DNA of 64,000 nt from Bacillota bacterium (GTDB lineage Bacteria; Bacillota; Clostridia; Christensenellales; SZUA-584): the NCBI GenBank assembly GCA_023416745.1, contig JAEZHF010000051.1:1-64000 (forward strand). The letters are read 5' to 3'. Positions 44,765 to 55,579 of the stretch are shown one piece after another (the first letter of the stretch is position 1; the number at the start of each line of letters is the position of its first letter). The notes under the pieces are model-generated. The model was given only the letters and a program-made list of their open reading frames with translations, was not told the origin of the DNA and ran no database searches. Position numbers and translations under genes: made by a program.

Positions 44765-44788
44765 TCAATTTTTGTGAGGTTAATGCAG

Positions 44789-46000
44789 ATGGAGAAATTA
44801 AAAGTGCTGCTGGCCTATTCTGGCGGGCTCGATACCTCGGTGATCATACCGTGGCTCAAGGAAAACTATGATTGTGAAGTAATCGCGATGGCCGCCGATG
44901 TGGGCCAGGGCGAGGAACTGGAACCCCTCCATGAAAAGGCTATTCAGAGCGGCGCAAGCAAATTATACATTGAGGATTTGAAGGACGAGTTCGTCACTGA
45001 CTTCATATACCCCACGCTTAAAGCGGGCGCGGTTTACGAAAGCAAATACCTTCTCGGAACGTCGATGGCACGGCCCATCATTGCCAAGCGTCTGGTGGAG
45101 GTTGCCAAGAAGGAAGGCTGCACCGCCATCTGCCATGGCGCCACAGGTAAGGGCAACGATCAGGTACGCTTCGAACTGACGATCAAGGCACTTGCGCCCG
45201 AGATGAAGATCATCGCCCCTTGGCGCATTTGGGACATCCGGTCGCGTGAGGACGCGATCGCCTATCTGGAAGAACGCAACCTTCCGCTTCCCGTATCAAA
45301 AAAACGGCCTTACAGTATGGACCGCAACCTGTGGCACTTAAGCCACGAGGGCAGCGATCTGGAAGACCCGTGGAACGAACCGCAGGATGAGCTTTATATG
45401 ATCTGCAACCCGCCGGAAAAAGCGCCGGACGCTCCCGCCTATGTGACGGTCAGCTTCGATCAAGGTGTGCCGGTGTCGGTGGACGGCGAGGCTCTCTCCC
45501 CTGTCGCCATCATCGAGAAGCTCAACGAACTGGGTGCGCTGCACGGCGTGGGCATCGACGACATCGTGGAAAACCGCCTCGTCGGCATGAAGTGCCGCGG
45601 CGTTTATGAGACACCGGGCGGCACGATATTGTATGAGGCACACCGGGCGCTGGAATCGCTCACCATAGACCGCGATACGCTTCACTACAAGCAGGGCGTG
45701 GCGATCAAGTTTGCCGAGATGGTCTACTACGGTCAATGGTATACCCCGCTTCGCGAGGCGTTATCCGCGTTCGTGGATTCCACGCAACAGACAGTGACAG
45801 GCGACGTGCGGATCAAGCTGTTCAAGGGCCGCTGTGTGGCCGCAGGCGTGCAGTCTCCCTACTCGCTGTACAGCGAAGCGTTCGCCACCTTCAGCCGTGA
45901 TGAGGTGTACAACCAGAAGGATGCGGAAGGCTTCATCAACCTGTTCGGCCTGCCGATCAAGGTAAAGGCGCTGCTCGACGCGCAGAGGGAACAAAAATGA
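44789..46000 (+). CDS. argG: argininosuccinate synthase
   Basis: 403 residues. It condenses citrulline and aspartate with ATP. The N-terminal P-loop is [16 protein letters not shown] (residues 7-22), with [13 protein letters not shown] near 115-127 and the substrate region [11 protein letters not shown] near 91-101. The ATG at 44789 is well spaced from TGAGGTT. Upstream in-frame codons at 44774 (GTG) and 44783 (ATG) are too close to that SD. The last codons overlap argH by four bases. Confidence 0.96.
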   Translation: MEKLKVLLAYSGGLDTSVIIPWLKENYDCEVIAMAADVGQGEELEPLHEKAIQSGASKLYIEDLKDEFVTDFIYPTLKAGAVYESKYLLGTSMARPIIAKRLVEVAKKEGCTAICHGATGKGNDQVRFELTIKALAPEMKIIAPWRIWDIRSREDAIAYLEERNLPLPVSKKRPYSMDRNLWHLSHEGSDLEDPWNEPQDELYMICNPPEKAPDAPAYVTVSFDQGVPVSVDGEALSPVAIIEKLNELGALHGVGIDDIVENRLVGMKCRGVYETPGGTILYEAHRALESLTIDRDTLHYKQGVAIKFAEMVYYGQWYTPLREALSAFVDSTQQTVTGDVRIKLFKGRCVAAGVQSPYSLYSEAFATFSRDEVYNQKDAEGFINLFGLPIKVKALLDAQREQK

Positions 46001-47376
46001 GCAAGAAGATGTGGGGCGGGCGGTTTTCTTCGGAGACGGACGCACTGGCCGCCGGCTTTCATTCATCCATTACCTTTGACAGCCGCCTGTACCGCGTCGA
46101 CATACAGGGCAGTATTGCCCACGCCCGCATGTTGGGCAAAACGGGCATCATCCCGCAGGAGGATGCCGAGCAGATCATCTCGGGGCTGCAGGATATACTG
46201 GAGGACATTGACTCAGGGCTGATCGCATTCTCCGAGCATGACGAGGACATCCACATGAACGTAGAACGGCTGCTAACGGAGCGTATCGGCGAGGCGGGCA
46301 AACGCCTGCACACCGGGCGCAGCCGCAACGACCAGGTGGCGTTGGATGTGCGCATGTTCCTGATCGAAACATCTGACGAGCTGACCGGTCTGTGCAAGGC
46401 GCTGATGAACGCGCTGTGCGACATCGCTTCTGACAACCTGCACACCATCATGCCGGCCTACACGCACCTGCAGAAGGCGCAGCCCACCACGCTGGCGCAC
46501 TATATGATGGCGTATGCCGAGATGCTGCTACGCGACTGTGTCCGCTTCCAGAACGCACGCACTGCCGCCGACATGATGCCGCTGGGGTCTGGCGCTTTGT
46601 GCGCCGCCACCTATCCGCTGGACAGGCACATGGTGGCCAGCGAGCTGGGCTTTGCAGACATCACGCCCAACAGCATGGACGCCGTTTCCGACCGTGACTG
46701 CGTGCTGGACTTCATTTACGCCTGCTGCGTATGCGCGATGCACCTTTCCCGCTTATCGGAAGAAATCGTGTTGTGGTCCACGGGCGAGTTCGCGTTCATC
46801 TCGCTCAGCGATGCGTACTCCACCGGCTCATCCATCATGCCGCAGAAGAAGAACCCGGACATGGCCGAGCTTATCCGCGGTAAAACAGGACGCGTTTATG
46901 GTGACCTGATGGCGTTGCTGACGGTGATGAAGGGTCTGCCGCTGGCATACAACAAGGACATGCAGGAGGACAAGGAGGCGCTGTTTGACGCCTACGATAC
47001 GATGGCCGCCTGCCTGCCCGTGATGACAGGTATGCTGCGCACCGCCGAATGGTGCACGGACAACATGCGTATCGGAGCGGGGCGTGGTTTTACCAATGCG
47101 ACGGACGCGGCGGATTATCTGGTTCGCAAGGGTCTCCCCTTCCGTGACGCGCACGAGGTAGTCGGACGGTTGGTGCTGCATTGCGAGCAGCACGGCAAGG
47201 CGCTCAGCGAGCTCTCACTTTTAGAGTTAAAGCAGATGTCGCCCCTGTTCTCTGAAGATGTTTATGAAGCGCTGTCCCTTGAGGCCTGCGTGAAACGCCG
47301 CGCAGTAACGGGCGGCCCCAGCGTCGCCAGCGTCCAAAAGCACATCGACCGCATACAGGAATTCATGATGCAGTAA
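45997..47376 (+). CDS. argH: argininosuccinate lyase
   Basis: 459 residues. It splits argininosuccinate into arginine and fumarate. The superfamily signature [19 protein letters not shown] lies near 281-299, with [16 protein letters not shown] near 106-121 and TYAHLQ-type [18 protein letters not shown] near 152-169. AGAGGGAAC precedes the ATG, which overlaps the argG stop. A terminator-like hairpin follows. Confidence 0.96.
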   Translation: MSKKMWGGRFSSETDALAAGFHSSITFDSRLYRVDIQGSIAHARMLGKTGIIPQEDAEQIISGLQDILEDIDSGLIAFSEHDEDIHMNVERLLTERIGEAGKRLHTGRSRNDQVALDVRMFLIETSDELTGLCKALMNALCDIASDNLHTIMPAYTHLQKAQPTTLAHYMMAYAEMLLRDCVRFQNARTAADMMPLGSGALCAATYPLDRHMVASELGFADITPNSMDAVSDRDCVLDFIYACCVCAMHLSRLSEEIVLWSTGEFAFISLSDAYSTGSSIMPQKKNPDMAELIRGKTGRVYGDLMALLTVMKGLPLAYNKDMQEDKEALFDAYDTMAACLPVMTGMLRTAEWCTDNMRIGAGRGFTNATDAADYLVRKGLPFRDAHEVVGRLVLHCEQHGKALSELSLLELKQMSPLFSEDVYEALSLEACVKRRAVTGGPSVASVQKHIDRIQEFMMQ

Positions 47377-47399
47377 ATTTAGATTATTAATGATAGCCG

Positions 47400-47432
47400 A
47401 TTGCCGCGGAGAAAAAGATCTGCGGCAATTTT
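47400..47432 (+). terminator. terminator after argH
   Basis: ATTGCCGC (47400-47407) and GCGGCAAT (47422-47429) form an 8-bp stem with a 14-base loop, followed by TTT. The T-run is short, so termination may be partial. Confidence 0.6.
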
Positions 47433-47489
47433 CATATTGTGGTAATATGTACTGGTACTAACCGTTTCAAGATAGAAGGAGTATTGGAT

Positions 47490-48077
47490 ATGAAATACAT
47501 TGTTCCCGTGATCCTTGTACTGTGTTTACTGATGATGACCGGCTGTACCTTACATCCGGATGGTACTCCCGCTGTAACTGATACACCTTCCGTCAATGCG
47601 ACACCACTCAGTACCCCGACGCCGACGATCGGACCGGAACCTGCCGTCCAGCAGATAGAATACATGGCGCAGTACATCCGCAAGGGCAGCGGCGTGGACG
47701 GCGAGGAATATCCTTCAACACAGATGATACGTACACTGGATGCAATGAGCGCTTATGACACGACTCTGGGATACGACGAAGCGTTCTTCAAGACGCATGT
47801 GTTGCTGGTCGTCCGGCTGATGGAATCCAGCGGATCGGTCAGCCATAATGTTGCCAGCGTAGCGAGCACCGGTAATGCGCTGAGCGTTTCCATCGTCCGT
47901 CTGCGTCCCGAAATCGGCACCGACGATATGGCAGCCTGGCATATACTGATAGAACTGCCCGCAAGTGTGCCTGATGATGTTAAGTTGGATCTGTCCGAGG
48001 TTTCGATGTCTCATAAAGAAGAAATTAAAAGGACGGATGATGCCAAAAAGCCGGGAGACAAGAAAAAGGAATCCTGA
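47490..48077 (+). CDS. lipoprotein of unknown function
   Basis: 195 residues. Signal peptide II: MKYIVPVILVLCLLMMTGC, with lipidation cysteine at 19, a substrate for the Lgt encoded in this window. A Thr/Pro-rich linker (about 24-50) precedes a domain of about 130 residues (VQQIEYMAQYIRKG, FFKTHVLLVVRLMESSGS) and a Lys-rich tail. The domain is not recognised. SD GAAGGAG precedes the ATG at 47490. An in-frame start at 47439 lies before the SD. It is convergent with the following minus-strand gene. Confidence 0.75.
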   Translation: MKYIVPVILVLCLLMMTGCTLHPDGTPAVTDTPSVNATPLSTPTPTIGPEPAVQQIEYMAQYIRKGSGVDGEEYPSTQMIRTLDAMSAYDTTLGYDEAFFKTHVLLVVRLMESSGSVSHNVASVASTGNALSVSIVRLRPEIGTDDMAAWHILIELPASVPDDVKLDLSEVSMSHKEEIKRTDDAKKPGDKKKES

Positions 48078-48096
48078 CGGGTTCCCTTTCCCCTCA

Positions 48097-48507
48097 TCAT
48101 TTAGGTGGGAGCTGTTTTTGAGATTTTTCTTGACAAATCAGGCAGAGTCCCCGGTGTACGCATATGAGACTTCCGCAGTCCGCGCAAGCCCACTTTTCGG
48201 CTTGTGCTTGTAGAAATGAGTCCATTCCATGAATACGGATGGTGTCGAGATTTGCCAGCATGCTCATGCCGTACTTTGTTTTGTACCGTTTATCCAGCTG
48301 CTTAAGCCGTTGACAGTGCTTATCGCACGGACTGCAGTCTGCCCAGCCGTGTTCCATCCTGATCTGACAGGTTTTGATCATGCAACGGCGGCAGTATTCA
48401 AACGGGATATTGTCGCTGCGGCAGCCGTCGCAATGATTCTTATCCCGTTGATATGCATAACACAGGGCACAATTCATGCCGCAAGGGGCTATCATTAAAG
48501 CGTCCAT
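48097..48507 (-). CDS. cysteine-rich DUF3795-like protein
   Basis: 136 residues with 16 or more cysteines in pairs: APCGMNCALCYAY, CDGCRSDNIPFEYCRRCMIKTC, CSPCDKHC, and CADCGSLICVHRGLCLIC at the end. The N-terminal part resembles DUF3795 zinc-binding proteins. The C-terminal CxxC pairs suggest a second zinc or Fe-S site. No enzyme motif is recognised. GGGAGAC precedes the ATG. It lies 20 bases downstream of proA on the same strand and may be co-transcribed. Confidence 0.7.
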   Translation of the reverse strand: MDALMIAPCGMNCALCYAYQRDKNHCDGCRSDNIPFEYCRRCMIKTCQIRMEHGWADCSPCDKHCQRLKQLDKRYKTKYGMSMLANLDTIRIHGMDSFLQAQAEKWACADCGSLICVHRGLCLICQEKSQKQLPPK

Positions 48508-48526
48508 ACCTGTCTCCCTTTAAAAT

Positions 48527-49762
48527 TTACCTGATCTGTCCATTACCCCGAATGATGTATTTGTATGTCGTTAGCTCTTCCAGTCCCATCGGGCCGCGGG
48601 CGTGCAGCTTCTGTGTGCTGATGCCGATCTCCGCTCCGAAGCCAAACTCGCCGCCGTCCGTGAACCGCGTGGAAGCATTGATGTAAACCGCCGCCGAATC
48701 CACCTGCGCAAGGAACTTCTCCGCATTGGCGTAGTCCTTCGTTACAATGGCTTCCGAGTGCTTGGTGCCGTATTTATTGATGTGCGCGATCGCCGCATCC
48801 ACGCCGGAGACCACCTTCACGGCGAGTATATAGTCGAGGAACTCAGTATAGTAGTCCTCCTCCGATGCTTCCTTCGCACTGATGAAGGCGCGCGTCTTCT
48901 CACAACCACGAAGCTCGACTTTGGACAGCTTCTCGGCCATCTTGGGCAGAAATACTGCCGCAACAGCCTCATGAACCAGCAGGGATTCCGCCGCATTGCA
49001 CACCGAAGGCCGGCTCGTCTTCGCGTTGTGGATGATCTCAAGCCCCATCTCAATGTCCGCCGTCTCATCAATATAAACATGGCAGTTGCCCGTACCCGTC
49101 TCAATGACCGGTATTGTTGCATTCTTGACGACGCTCTGAATGAGCCCCGCCCCGCCGCGCGGTATCAGCACGTCGATCACACCGTTCAAGCCCATCATGT
49201 ACGTCGCCGCCTCGCGCGATGTGTCATCAATGAGCTGAATCGCATCCGCCGGAAAACCCGCCTGCTCCGCCGCATCTCGCAGTACTTGAACCACCGCTTT
49301 GTTGGAATGGATGGCGTCGCTGCCGCCGCGCAGCACCACCGTGTTGCCTGTCTTCAGACACAGCCCCGCCGCATCCGAAGTCACGTTGGGCCGCGCCTCG
49401 TAGATGATGCCGATCACGCCCAGCGGTACACGCTGCTTGGTAATTGCGAGACCGTTAGGCCGCAGAGCGCCGTTCAGCACCTCGCCCACCGGATCACGCA
49501 GCGCCGCGACATCACGAAGCCCCTGCGCCATGCCCTCTATGCGTTTCTCAGACAGCGACAAACGGTCGATCATGTAGGCCGCCGTGTTACGTGCCTTCGC
49601 AGCCTCCACATCCTTTGCGTTCTCCGCCACAATATAGTCAGCCCTTGCAACCAGTTCATCCGCCATTGCCAGCAGCGCCTTGTTCTTCTCGCTTTCCCCC
49701 ATGCAGGCCAACGTGGCCGCAGCCTTCTTTGCGCTCAGCGCTTTGTCCAGCACGTGCTGCAT
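48527..49762 (-). CDS. proA: glutamate-5-semialdehyde dehydrogenase
   Basis: 411 residues. It reduces glutamyl-5-phosphate with NADPH in proline synthesis. Seen: GVIGIIYEARPNVTSDAAGL near 115-134, RGGSDAIHSN near 145, and the catalytic cysteine in SRPSVCNAAESLLVHE near 250-265. GGGAGGG precedes the ATG. The glutamate kinase gene proB, its usual neighbour, is not here. Confidence 0.96.
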   Translation of the reverse strand: MQHVLDKALSAKKAAATLACMGESEKNKALLAMADELVARADYIVAENAKDVEAAKARNTAAYMIDRLSLSEKRIEGMAQGLRDVAALRDPVGEVLNGALRPNGLAITKQRVPLGVIGIIYEARPNVTSDAAGLCLKTGNTVVLRGGSDAIHSNKAVVQVLRDAAEQAGFPADAIQLIDDTSREAATYMMGLNGVIDVLIPRGGAGLIQSVVKNATIPVIETGTGNCHVYIDETADIEMGLEIIHNAKTSRPSVCNAAESLLVHEAVAAVFLPKMAEKLSKVELRGCEKTRAFISAKEASEEDYYTEFLDYILAVKVVSGVDAAIAHINKYGTKHSEAIVTKDYANAEKFLAQVDSAAVYINASTRFTDGGEFGFGAEIGISTQKLHARGPMGLEELTTYKYIIRGNGQIR

Positions 49763-49793
49763 CGTAACCCTCCCAGATTAGCTAGTATGCGGT

Positions 49794-49822
49794 ATTATAA
49801 CATTATTTGCATCCAAAGTCAC
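49794..49822 (-). promoter_or_regulatory. proA promoter
   Basis: Minus strand: -35 GTGACT (49817-49822), 17-bp spacer, -10 TATAAT (49794-49799). Its -35 and spacer lie within the divergent rqcH promoter. Confidence 0.55.
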
Positions 49823-49835
49823 GAGGCGTTATAAT
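49807..49835 (+). promoter_or_regulatory. rqcH promoter
   Basis: -35 TTGCAT (49807-49812), 17-bp spacer, -10 TATAAT (49830-49835), predicted start about 49842. It interleaves with the proA promoter, so the two polymerases probably cannot bind together. Confidence 0.7.
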
Positions 49836-49857
49836 ACTGTTTCATGGAGGGCGCGAT

Positions 49858-51603
49858 ATGACACTGGACGGACTGACACTGAATGTGGTCGTAAATGAGA
49901 TAAAGGAGCCTGTTCTGGGCTGCAAGGTGGACAAGGTACACCAGCCGCAGCCGGATACCGTCGTGCTCTCGCTGCGCGCACCAGGACGCAACCCCAAGCT
50001 GTTGATCAGCGCAGGCGCTTTTGATTCGCGGCTGCACCTGACGGAGCAAAAGTACCCCAATCCGCCGTCACCGCCCATGTTCTGTATGTTTTTGCGCAAG
50101 CACCTCACGGGCGCGAAGATCATATCCGTAGAGCAGACGGGGCTGGAGCGCATCGTACGCTTATCACTGGAGGCAAAGGATGAACTGGGTCTGCCGCGCA
50201 CGCTGACTCTGGTCGCGGAGCTAATGGGCAAATACTCCAACGTGATACTCTTAAGTGAGCAGGACATTGTGATGGACAGCATACGTCATGTTTCCTCGGC
50301 ACAGAGCCGCGTGCGTAGCGTGCTGCCGGGGCTCCTTTACGAGGAGCCACCGTCAGTCAAGCTTAACCCGTTTACCATATCACGTGCGACGCTGGCGGAA
50401 ATGCTGGGGAAGCGCGGTAAGACGAAGCTCAAAAGCTATCTGTCGCAGTTTCTTCAGGGCATCTCCGGCCCCACAGCCGATGAGCTGCTGTGGCGTTATA
50501 TGCCCGAAGGATACGAAGAACATCCGCGCGAAGCGGAGCGCATGGCAGACGTGATACGCGGCTTTTTCGCGGAGCTTCAGTCCCCTCGCCCGACGATGTA
50601 CTTACGGGAGGGCGCGCCCTGTTTCTACTCGCCGGTGCCATTTCACAGCATTGAGGTGCGGTCCGCGGAGAGCTTTGACACCGCCAACGCGATGGTAGAT
50701 GCGTATTATTTTCGCCTGCGTCAGATTGAGGCGCTGGCGCGCAAACGCGAATCACTGTCCAGGCTGACGCTGAAGAATATAGAGAAGCTGAGTCAAACGC
50801 TGCAGAAGCAGCTGGAAAGCCTGGAGCAGTCTAAAAAAGCCGACCGCCATAAGATGCTGGGCGATATCATCACCGCCAACATATATCGTATTTCGCGCGG
50901 ACAGTCCAAGATGGCTGCGCAAGATTATGTGACGGGTGAGGATGTATCGGTAGATCTGGATACGCGGTTCTCTCCCGCCGCCAACGCGCAGCAGCACTAC
51001 AAGAGGTACAATAAACTGAAAAGCGGCTTGGATATTACTTCACGCCGCATGGCGGAAACGCAGAATGAACTGAGCTTCCTAGACAGTGTGCTGGTGTCGC
51101 TCGAATCCTGTGAAACGATGGAGGAGCTGTTTGAGGTGGAGTATGAGCTGGCCCGTGCCGGTTATGCGCCTCGCTCTAAGGAAGCACCGCAAAAATCCAC
51201 ACAGGAGCCGTCCCGCCCGCACCGTTTCGTTTCGTCGGACGGCCTCGTGATACTAGCGGGCAAGAACAACCGCCAGAACGATCTGCTGACGATGAAAACC
51301 GCGGAGCAGGACGACATCTGGCTGCACACCAAGGACATACCCGGTGCACATGTGCTGATCGTTGGTGCGAAGGGGCAGCCGCCCGAGACCACGCTGCTGG
51401 AAGCTGCGGCTATCGCGGCTTATCTCAGCAAGGCCAAAAACGGGGGCAAAGTGGCGGTGGACTACGCGCCGCGCAAAAATATCCGAAAGCCCAACGGCGC
51501 GCGCCCTGGCATGGTGGTGTATGAGAACTACAAAACCATATTGGTGCCTGCCAGCCGCGAGACCTTTGAGCGCCTGATTGTAAGCGTTTTGAACAAGGCT
51601 TAG
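49858..51603 (+). CDS. rqcH: NFACT protein RqcH (FbpA/Rqc2 homologue)
   Basis: 581 residues. RqcH binds stalled 50S-peptidyl-tRNA complexes and adds C-terminal alanine tails that mark the nascent chain for decay by ClpXP. Domains: NFACT-N (1-230, with MFCMFLRKHLTGAKI and the GLERIV motif, Glu-Arg where Bacillus RqcH has Asp-Arg), helix-hairpin-helix, a coiled coil (about 295-430) and NFACT-R (FVSSDGLVILAGKNNRQND near 457, WLHTKDIPGAHV). It was formerly called a fibronectin-binding protein. GGAGGG precedes the ATG at 49858. ClpX and ClpP, its downstream effectors, are in this window. Confidence 0.92.
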   Translation: MTLDGLTLNVVVNEIKEPVLGCKVDKVHQPQPDTVVLSLRAPGRNPKLLISAGAFDSRLHLTEQKYPNPPSPPMFCMFLRKHLTGAKIISVEQTGLERIVRLSLEAKDELGLPRTLTLVAELMGKYSNVILLSEQDIVMDSIRHVSSAQSRVRSVLPGLLYEEPPSVKLNPFTISRATLAEMLGKRGKTKLKSYLSQFLQGISGPTADELLWRYMPEGYEEHPREAERMADVIRGFFAELQSPRPTMYLREGAPCFYSPVPFHSIEVRSAESFDTANAMVDAYYFRLRQIEALARKRESLSRLTLKNIEKLSQTLQKQLESLEQSKKADRHKMLGDIITANIYRISRGQSKMAAQDYVTGEDVSVDLDTRFSPAANAQQHYKRYNKLKSGLDITSRRMAETQNELSFLDSVLVSLESCETMEELFEVEYELARAGYAPRSKEAPQKSTQEPSRPHRFVSSDGLVILAGKNNRQNDLLTMKTAEQDDIWLHTKDIPGAHVLIVGAKGQPPETTLLEAAAIAAYLSKAKNGGKVAVDYAPRKNIRKPNGARPGMVVYENYKTILVPASRETFERLIVSVLNKA

Positions 51604-51621
51604 CTTCCCTGTTATTCTTAG

Positions 51622-51873
51622 TTAATAGCCCATATCATTTTTATTTGGAGGAGGATTATATGTGTCTTCTTCCTTCTTGCTCTTATGCCACAGGTATATT
51701 CCAAGGCCCGGTACGAGCGAAGCCAAAGCAAAAACCAGCATCCAACCGAAAAGAGCGATGCCGTTGTCTCCGCCCCTTTTGGTATACCGGTAGGCCGTAC
51801 CGTAAGCGAAAAAAACCTGAACGATATAAACAATATTCCATATAACAAGTATCGGTGCGCTGTAAAATGGCAT
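51622..51873 (-). CDS. small two-helix membrane protein
   Basis: 83 residues. Two hydrophobic segments (about 6-26 and 40-62) separated by YRYTKRGGDNG, then a charged tail KSKKEEDTYNPPP. It resembles the phospholipase-D-nuclease N-terminal type of small membrane protein, but this is uncertain. AAGGAG precedes the ATG, and it has its own near-consensus promoter. Confidence 0.65.
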   Translation of the reverse strand: MPFYSAPILVIWNIVYIVQVFFAYGTAYRYTKRGGDNGIALFGWMLVFALASLVPGLGIYLWHKSKKEEDTYNPPPNKNDMGY

Positions 51874-51914
51874 GGCATACTCCTTTTTATGTAAATATTA
51901 CTACAATTTCTCTC

Positions 51915-51943
51915 ATTATAGCCTATCGTTGTGATGATACCAA
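51915..51943 (-). promoter_or_regulatory. promoter of the small membrane protein
   Basis: Minus strand: -35 TTGGTA (51938-51943), 17-bp spacer, -10 TATAAT (51915-51920), predicted start about 51908, leader 35 bases. Confidence 0.7.
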
Positions 51944-51960
51944 GTCCTATTTGCTTAAAC

Positions 51961-51987
51961 AAAAAAAGACCCTTTTCAGGTCTTTTT
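51961..51987 (-). terminator. terminator after yajC
   Basis: Minus strand: AAAAAGACC (51987-51979), seven-base loop, GGTCTTTTT (51971-51963), continuing into a T-run. It follows the yajC stop by 14 bases. Confidence 0.8.
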
Positions 51988-52000
51988 GCTTTTCGGGGGA

Positions 52001-52297
52001 TTACTTCTTGTCCAATTCCTGCTCAGGCAGTTCTGAGTCTTCCACAGTAGCGATAGCGCCCTTCGTGTACACGAGACGAACCTTGTCCGGAAGCGCTTCG
52101 ATCGTTACCAGATCTTCCTTCACCGCCACGATTTTTCCGTACATGCCACCGATCGTTTTAATCATCTTACCAGGCTTTAAGCTGTCCATAAGCGCCTGCT
52201 GCTGCTTTTTGCGGCGTCTCTGGGGAATAACCATGAGCAGTATGAAAACCACGAATATGCCACCCAGCATTAAATATTGCGTCCACTCCGCATTCAT
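52001..52297 (-). CDS. yajC: YajC, accessory subunit of the Sec translocase
   Basis: 98 residues. One N-terminal membrane helix (about 7-23, YLMLGGIFVVFILLMVIPQ), then RRRKKQQQALMDSLKPGKMI and a small beta domain (GGMYGKIVAVKEDLVTIE), the standard YajC layout. It binds SecDF-YidC. AAGGAAGG precedes the ATG. Placement next to tgt is widely conserved. secD and secF are not seen. Confidence 0.93.
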   Translation of the reverse strand: MNAEWTQYLMLGGIFVVFILLMVIPQRRRKKQQQALMDSLKPGKMIKTIGGMYGKIVAVKEDLVTIEALPDKVRLVYTKGAIATVEDSELPEQELDKK

Positions 52298-52335
52298 TAT
52301 AAAATACCTTCCTTTATCGAATTTCCTAAGTACAT

Positions 52336-52364
52336 ATACTATATGACCCGCTAATAATTATCAA
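52336..52364 (-). promoter_or_regulatory. yajC promoter
   Basis: Minus strand: -35 TTGATA (52359-52364), 17-bp spacer, -10 TAGTAT (52336-52341). It lies in the 80-base gap after tgt. Confidence 0.5.
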
Positions 52365-52378
52365 CAACTTTTTTAGTT

Positions 52379-53500
<1,122 letters not shown>

Positions 53501-54523
53501 TCATATAATAAGCATCGCGTCGCCGAAGCTGAAGAAATGGTAACGCTTCTCCACCGCAGCCTTATACAGTGACAGCGTTCGCCCGCGTCCCGCGAATGCC
53601 GAAACCAGCATGATGAGCGTTGATTCTGGCAGATGGAAGTTGGTCACCAGTGCGTCGACTGCCTTAAAACGGTAACCCGGCGTGATGAATATGCTCGTCT
53701 CGCCTCGGCTCGCGTGCACCACTCCCTCATCGTCTGACACCGATTCCAGCGTACGCACGCAGGTGGTGCCCACCGCAACGATGCGCCCGCCGCTTTTCCG
53801 CGCCGCGTTGATGGCAGCGGCAGCCTCTTCGGACACTTCGTAGTGCTCGCTGTGCATCACGTGTTCTTCCACGCTCTGTACCTTTACCGGTCGGAACGTA
53901 CCCAGCCCCACATGCAGCGTCAGCCTTGCGATGGCAACGCCCATAACCGCAATCTTATCCAGCAGCTCCGGTGTGAAGTGCAGCCCGGCGGTGGGCGCGG
54001 CTGCGGACCCCTGCTCTCTCGCGTATACTGTCTGGTAGCGCGATTTATCCTCCAGCTTTTCGTGGATGTACGGCGGCAGCGGCATCTCGCCCAGCTCGTC
54101 CAATATCGCCTCGAACACACCGTCGAATGAGAACCGCGCCTCGGTGACGCCGTCCTCCTTCTTTTTTATAATCATAGCGGACAGCTTGTCCGAGAACATT
54201 ACTTCATCACCCACACGCAGCTTTTTGCCCGGCTTGCAGATGATGTCCCACGTGTCCAGCGAAAGTCGGCGCAGCAACAGAAACTCCACCGTTCTGTCCG
54301 ACCCCTTCTTGATGCCGTACAGACGAGCGGGTATGACGCGTGTGTCGTTGATCACCAGCACGTCACCGGGACGCAAGTATTCTGTGATGTCGGAAAATAT
54401 GCGGTGCGCCGTCTCGTGTGTCTCGCGGTTGTAAACCAGCAGGCGGGACGCATCCCGCTGCTCTATCGGTGTCTGAGCGATCAGTGATTCGTCCAGCTCG
54501 TAGTAAAAGTCCCTTGTCCTCAA
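53501..54523 (-). CDS. queA: S-adenosylmethionine:tRNA ribosyltransferase-isomerase
   Basis: 340 residues from a TTG start. QueA moves the ribosyl part of SAM onto preQ1 in tRNA, giving epoxyqueuosine. Motifs: FYYELDESLIAQTP at the N-terminus, DVLVINDTRVIPARL near 54-68, GSAAAPTAGLHFT near 171-183, GVGTF-type LHVGLGTFRPV near 201-211 and NFHLPESTLIMLVSAFAG near 292-309. The TTG at 54523 adjoins the ruvB stop (TGA then TTG) with GGAGG five bases before. Confidence 0.96.
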   Translation of the reverse strand: MRTRDFYYELDESLIAQTPIEQRDASRLLVYNRETHETAHRIFSDITEYLRPGDVLVINDTRVIPARLYGIKKGSDRTVEFLLLRRLSLDTWDIICKPGKKLRVGDEVMFSDKLSAMIIKKKEDGVTEARFSFDGVFEAILDELGEMPLPPYIHEKLEDKSRYQTVYAREQGSAAAPTAGLHFTPELLDKIAVMGVAIARLTLHVGLGTFRPVKVQSVEEHVMHSEHYEVSEEAAAAINAARKSGGRIVAVGTTCVRTLESVSDDEGVVHASRGETSIFITPGYRFKAVDALVTNFHLPESTLIMLVSAFAGRGRTLSLYKAAVEKRYHFFSFGDAMLII

Positions 54524-55567
54524 TCAGCCCTCCGGCAGGTCCAGCCTGACCTGCTGCGTATTGTTATTGGCGTTATACGGACAGCCGATGTGCGCATAAG
54601 CCAGCGGCGTCGCCACACGCCCGCGCGGCGTTTTATTAACAAAGCCGAGCTGTATCAGGAACGGCTCGTATACATCCTCTATAGTCACGCTCTCCTCATT
54701 TGTAGCGGCACACAGCGTGTCCAGCCCCACCGGTCCCCCGCCGAACTTGTAGATGATGGCTTCCAGTATCGCCTTGTCCACACCATCGAGGCCAATCTCG
54801 TCCACCTCCAGCTGCTCAAGGCCGTACCGCGCAATGTCCAGCGACACCTTGCCGCAGCCATCCACCTCCGCAAAATCGCGCACGCGGCGCAGCAGCCGGT
54901 TGGCTACACGTGGCGTCCCCCTGGAGCGCGAAGCGATCTCCAGCGACGCATCGTCGTCGATGCACACATTCAGTATGCCCGCTGAACGCCGGATGATGAG
55001 CGCCAGTTCCTCCGGTGTATACATCTGCAACCGGTGGATCACGCCGAAGCGGTCCCTCAGCGGCGAGGTCAACTGCCCCGCGCGCGTGGTTGCACCTACC
55101 AATGTGAACTGCGGCAGCCCTAAACGCAGCGTGCGTGCGGATGGCCCTTTGCCAATGATGATATCCAGCGCGTAGTCCTCCATCGCCGGATACAAGACCT
55201 CCTCCACGCTGCTGTTCAGACGATGTATCTCATCGATGAACAACACGTCACCTTTATTCAAATTGGTCAGTATCGCCGCAAGGTCGCCCGGGCGCTCAAT
55301 AGCAGGGCCCGAGGTCACACGGATATTGACGCCCATCTCAGACGCGATGATGTATGACAGCGTCGTTTTGCCGAGACCCGGCGGGCCGTACAGCAGCACG
55401 TGATCCAGCGATTCTCCCCTGCTTTTGGCTGCCGCCATGAACACCTTCAGATTATCCTTTGCCTTGGACTGCCCCACGTAATCATCCAGCGTTTTAGGGC
55501 GCAATGAAAGCTCTGAAACGGAATCCGCCTCGTTCACATTCGAGGATACGATCCTGTCGTCGTCCAT
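54524..55567 (-). CDS. ruvB: RuvB, Holliday-junction branch-migration ATPase
   Basis: 347 residues. The hexameric AAA+ motor is loaded by RuvA. Walker [20 protein letters not shown] lies near 61-79, Walker [16 protein letters not shown] near 111-125, and sensor [18 protein letters not shown] near 161-178. The C-terminal winged helix has the ending [18 protein letters not shown] precedes the ATG. The order ruvC-ruvA-ruvB-queA-tgt is common in bacteria. Confidence 0.97.
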   Translation of the reverse strand: MDDDRIVSSNVNEADSVSELSLRPKTLDDYVGQSKAKDNLKVFMAAAKSRGESLDHVLLYGPPGLGKTTLSYIIASEMGVNIRVTSGPAIERPGDLAAILTNLNKGDVLFIDEIHRLNSSVEEVLYPAMEDYALDIIIGKGPSARTLRLGLPQFTLVGATTRAGQLTSPLRDRFGVIHRLQMYTPEELALIIRRSAGILNVCIDDDASLEIASRSRGTPRVANRLLRRVRDFAEVDGCGKVSLDIARYGLEQLEVDEIGLDGVDKAILEAIIYKFGGGPVGLDTLCAATNEESVTIEDVYEPFLIQLGFVNKTPRGRVATPLAYAHIGCPYNANNNTQQVRLDLPEG

Positions 55568-55579
55568 GTCCGCACCTCC

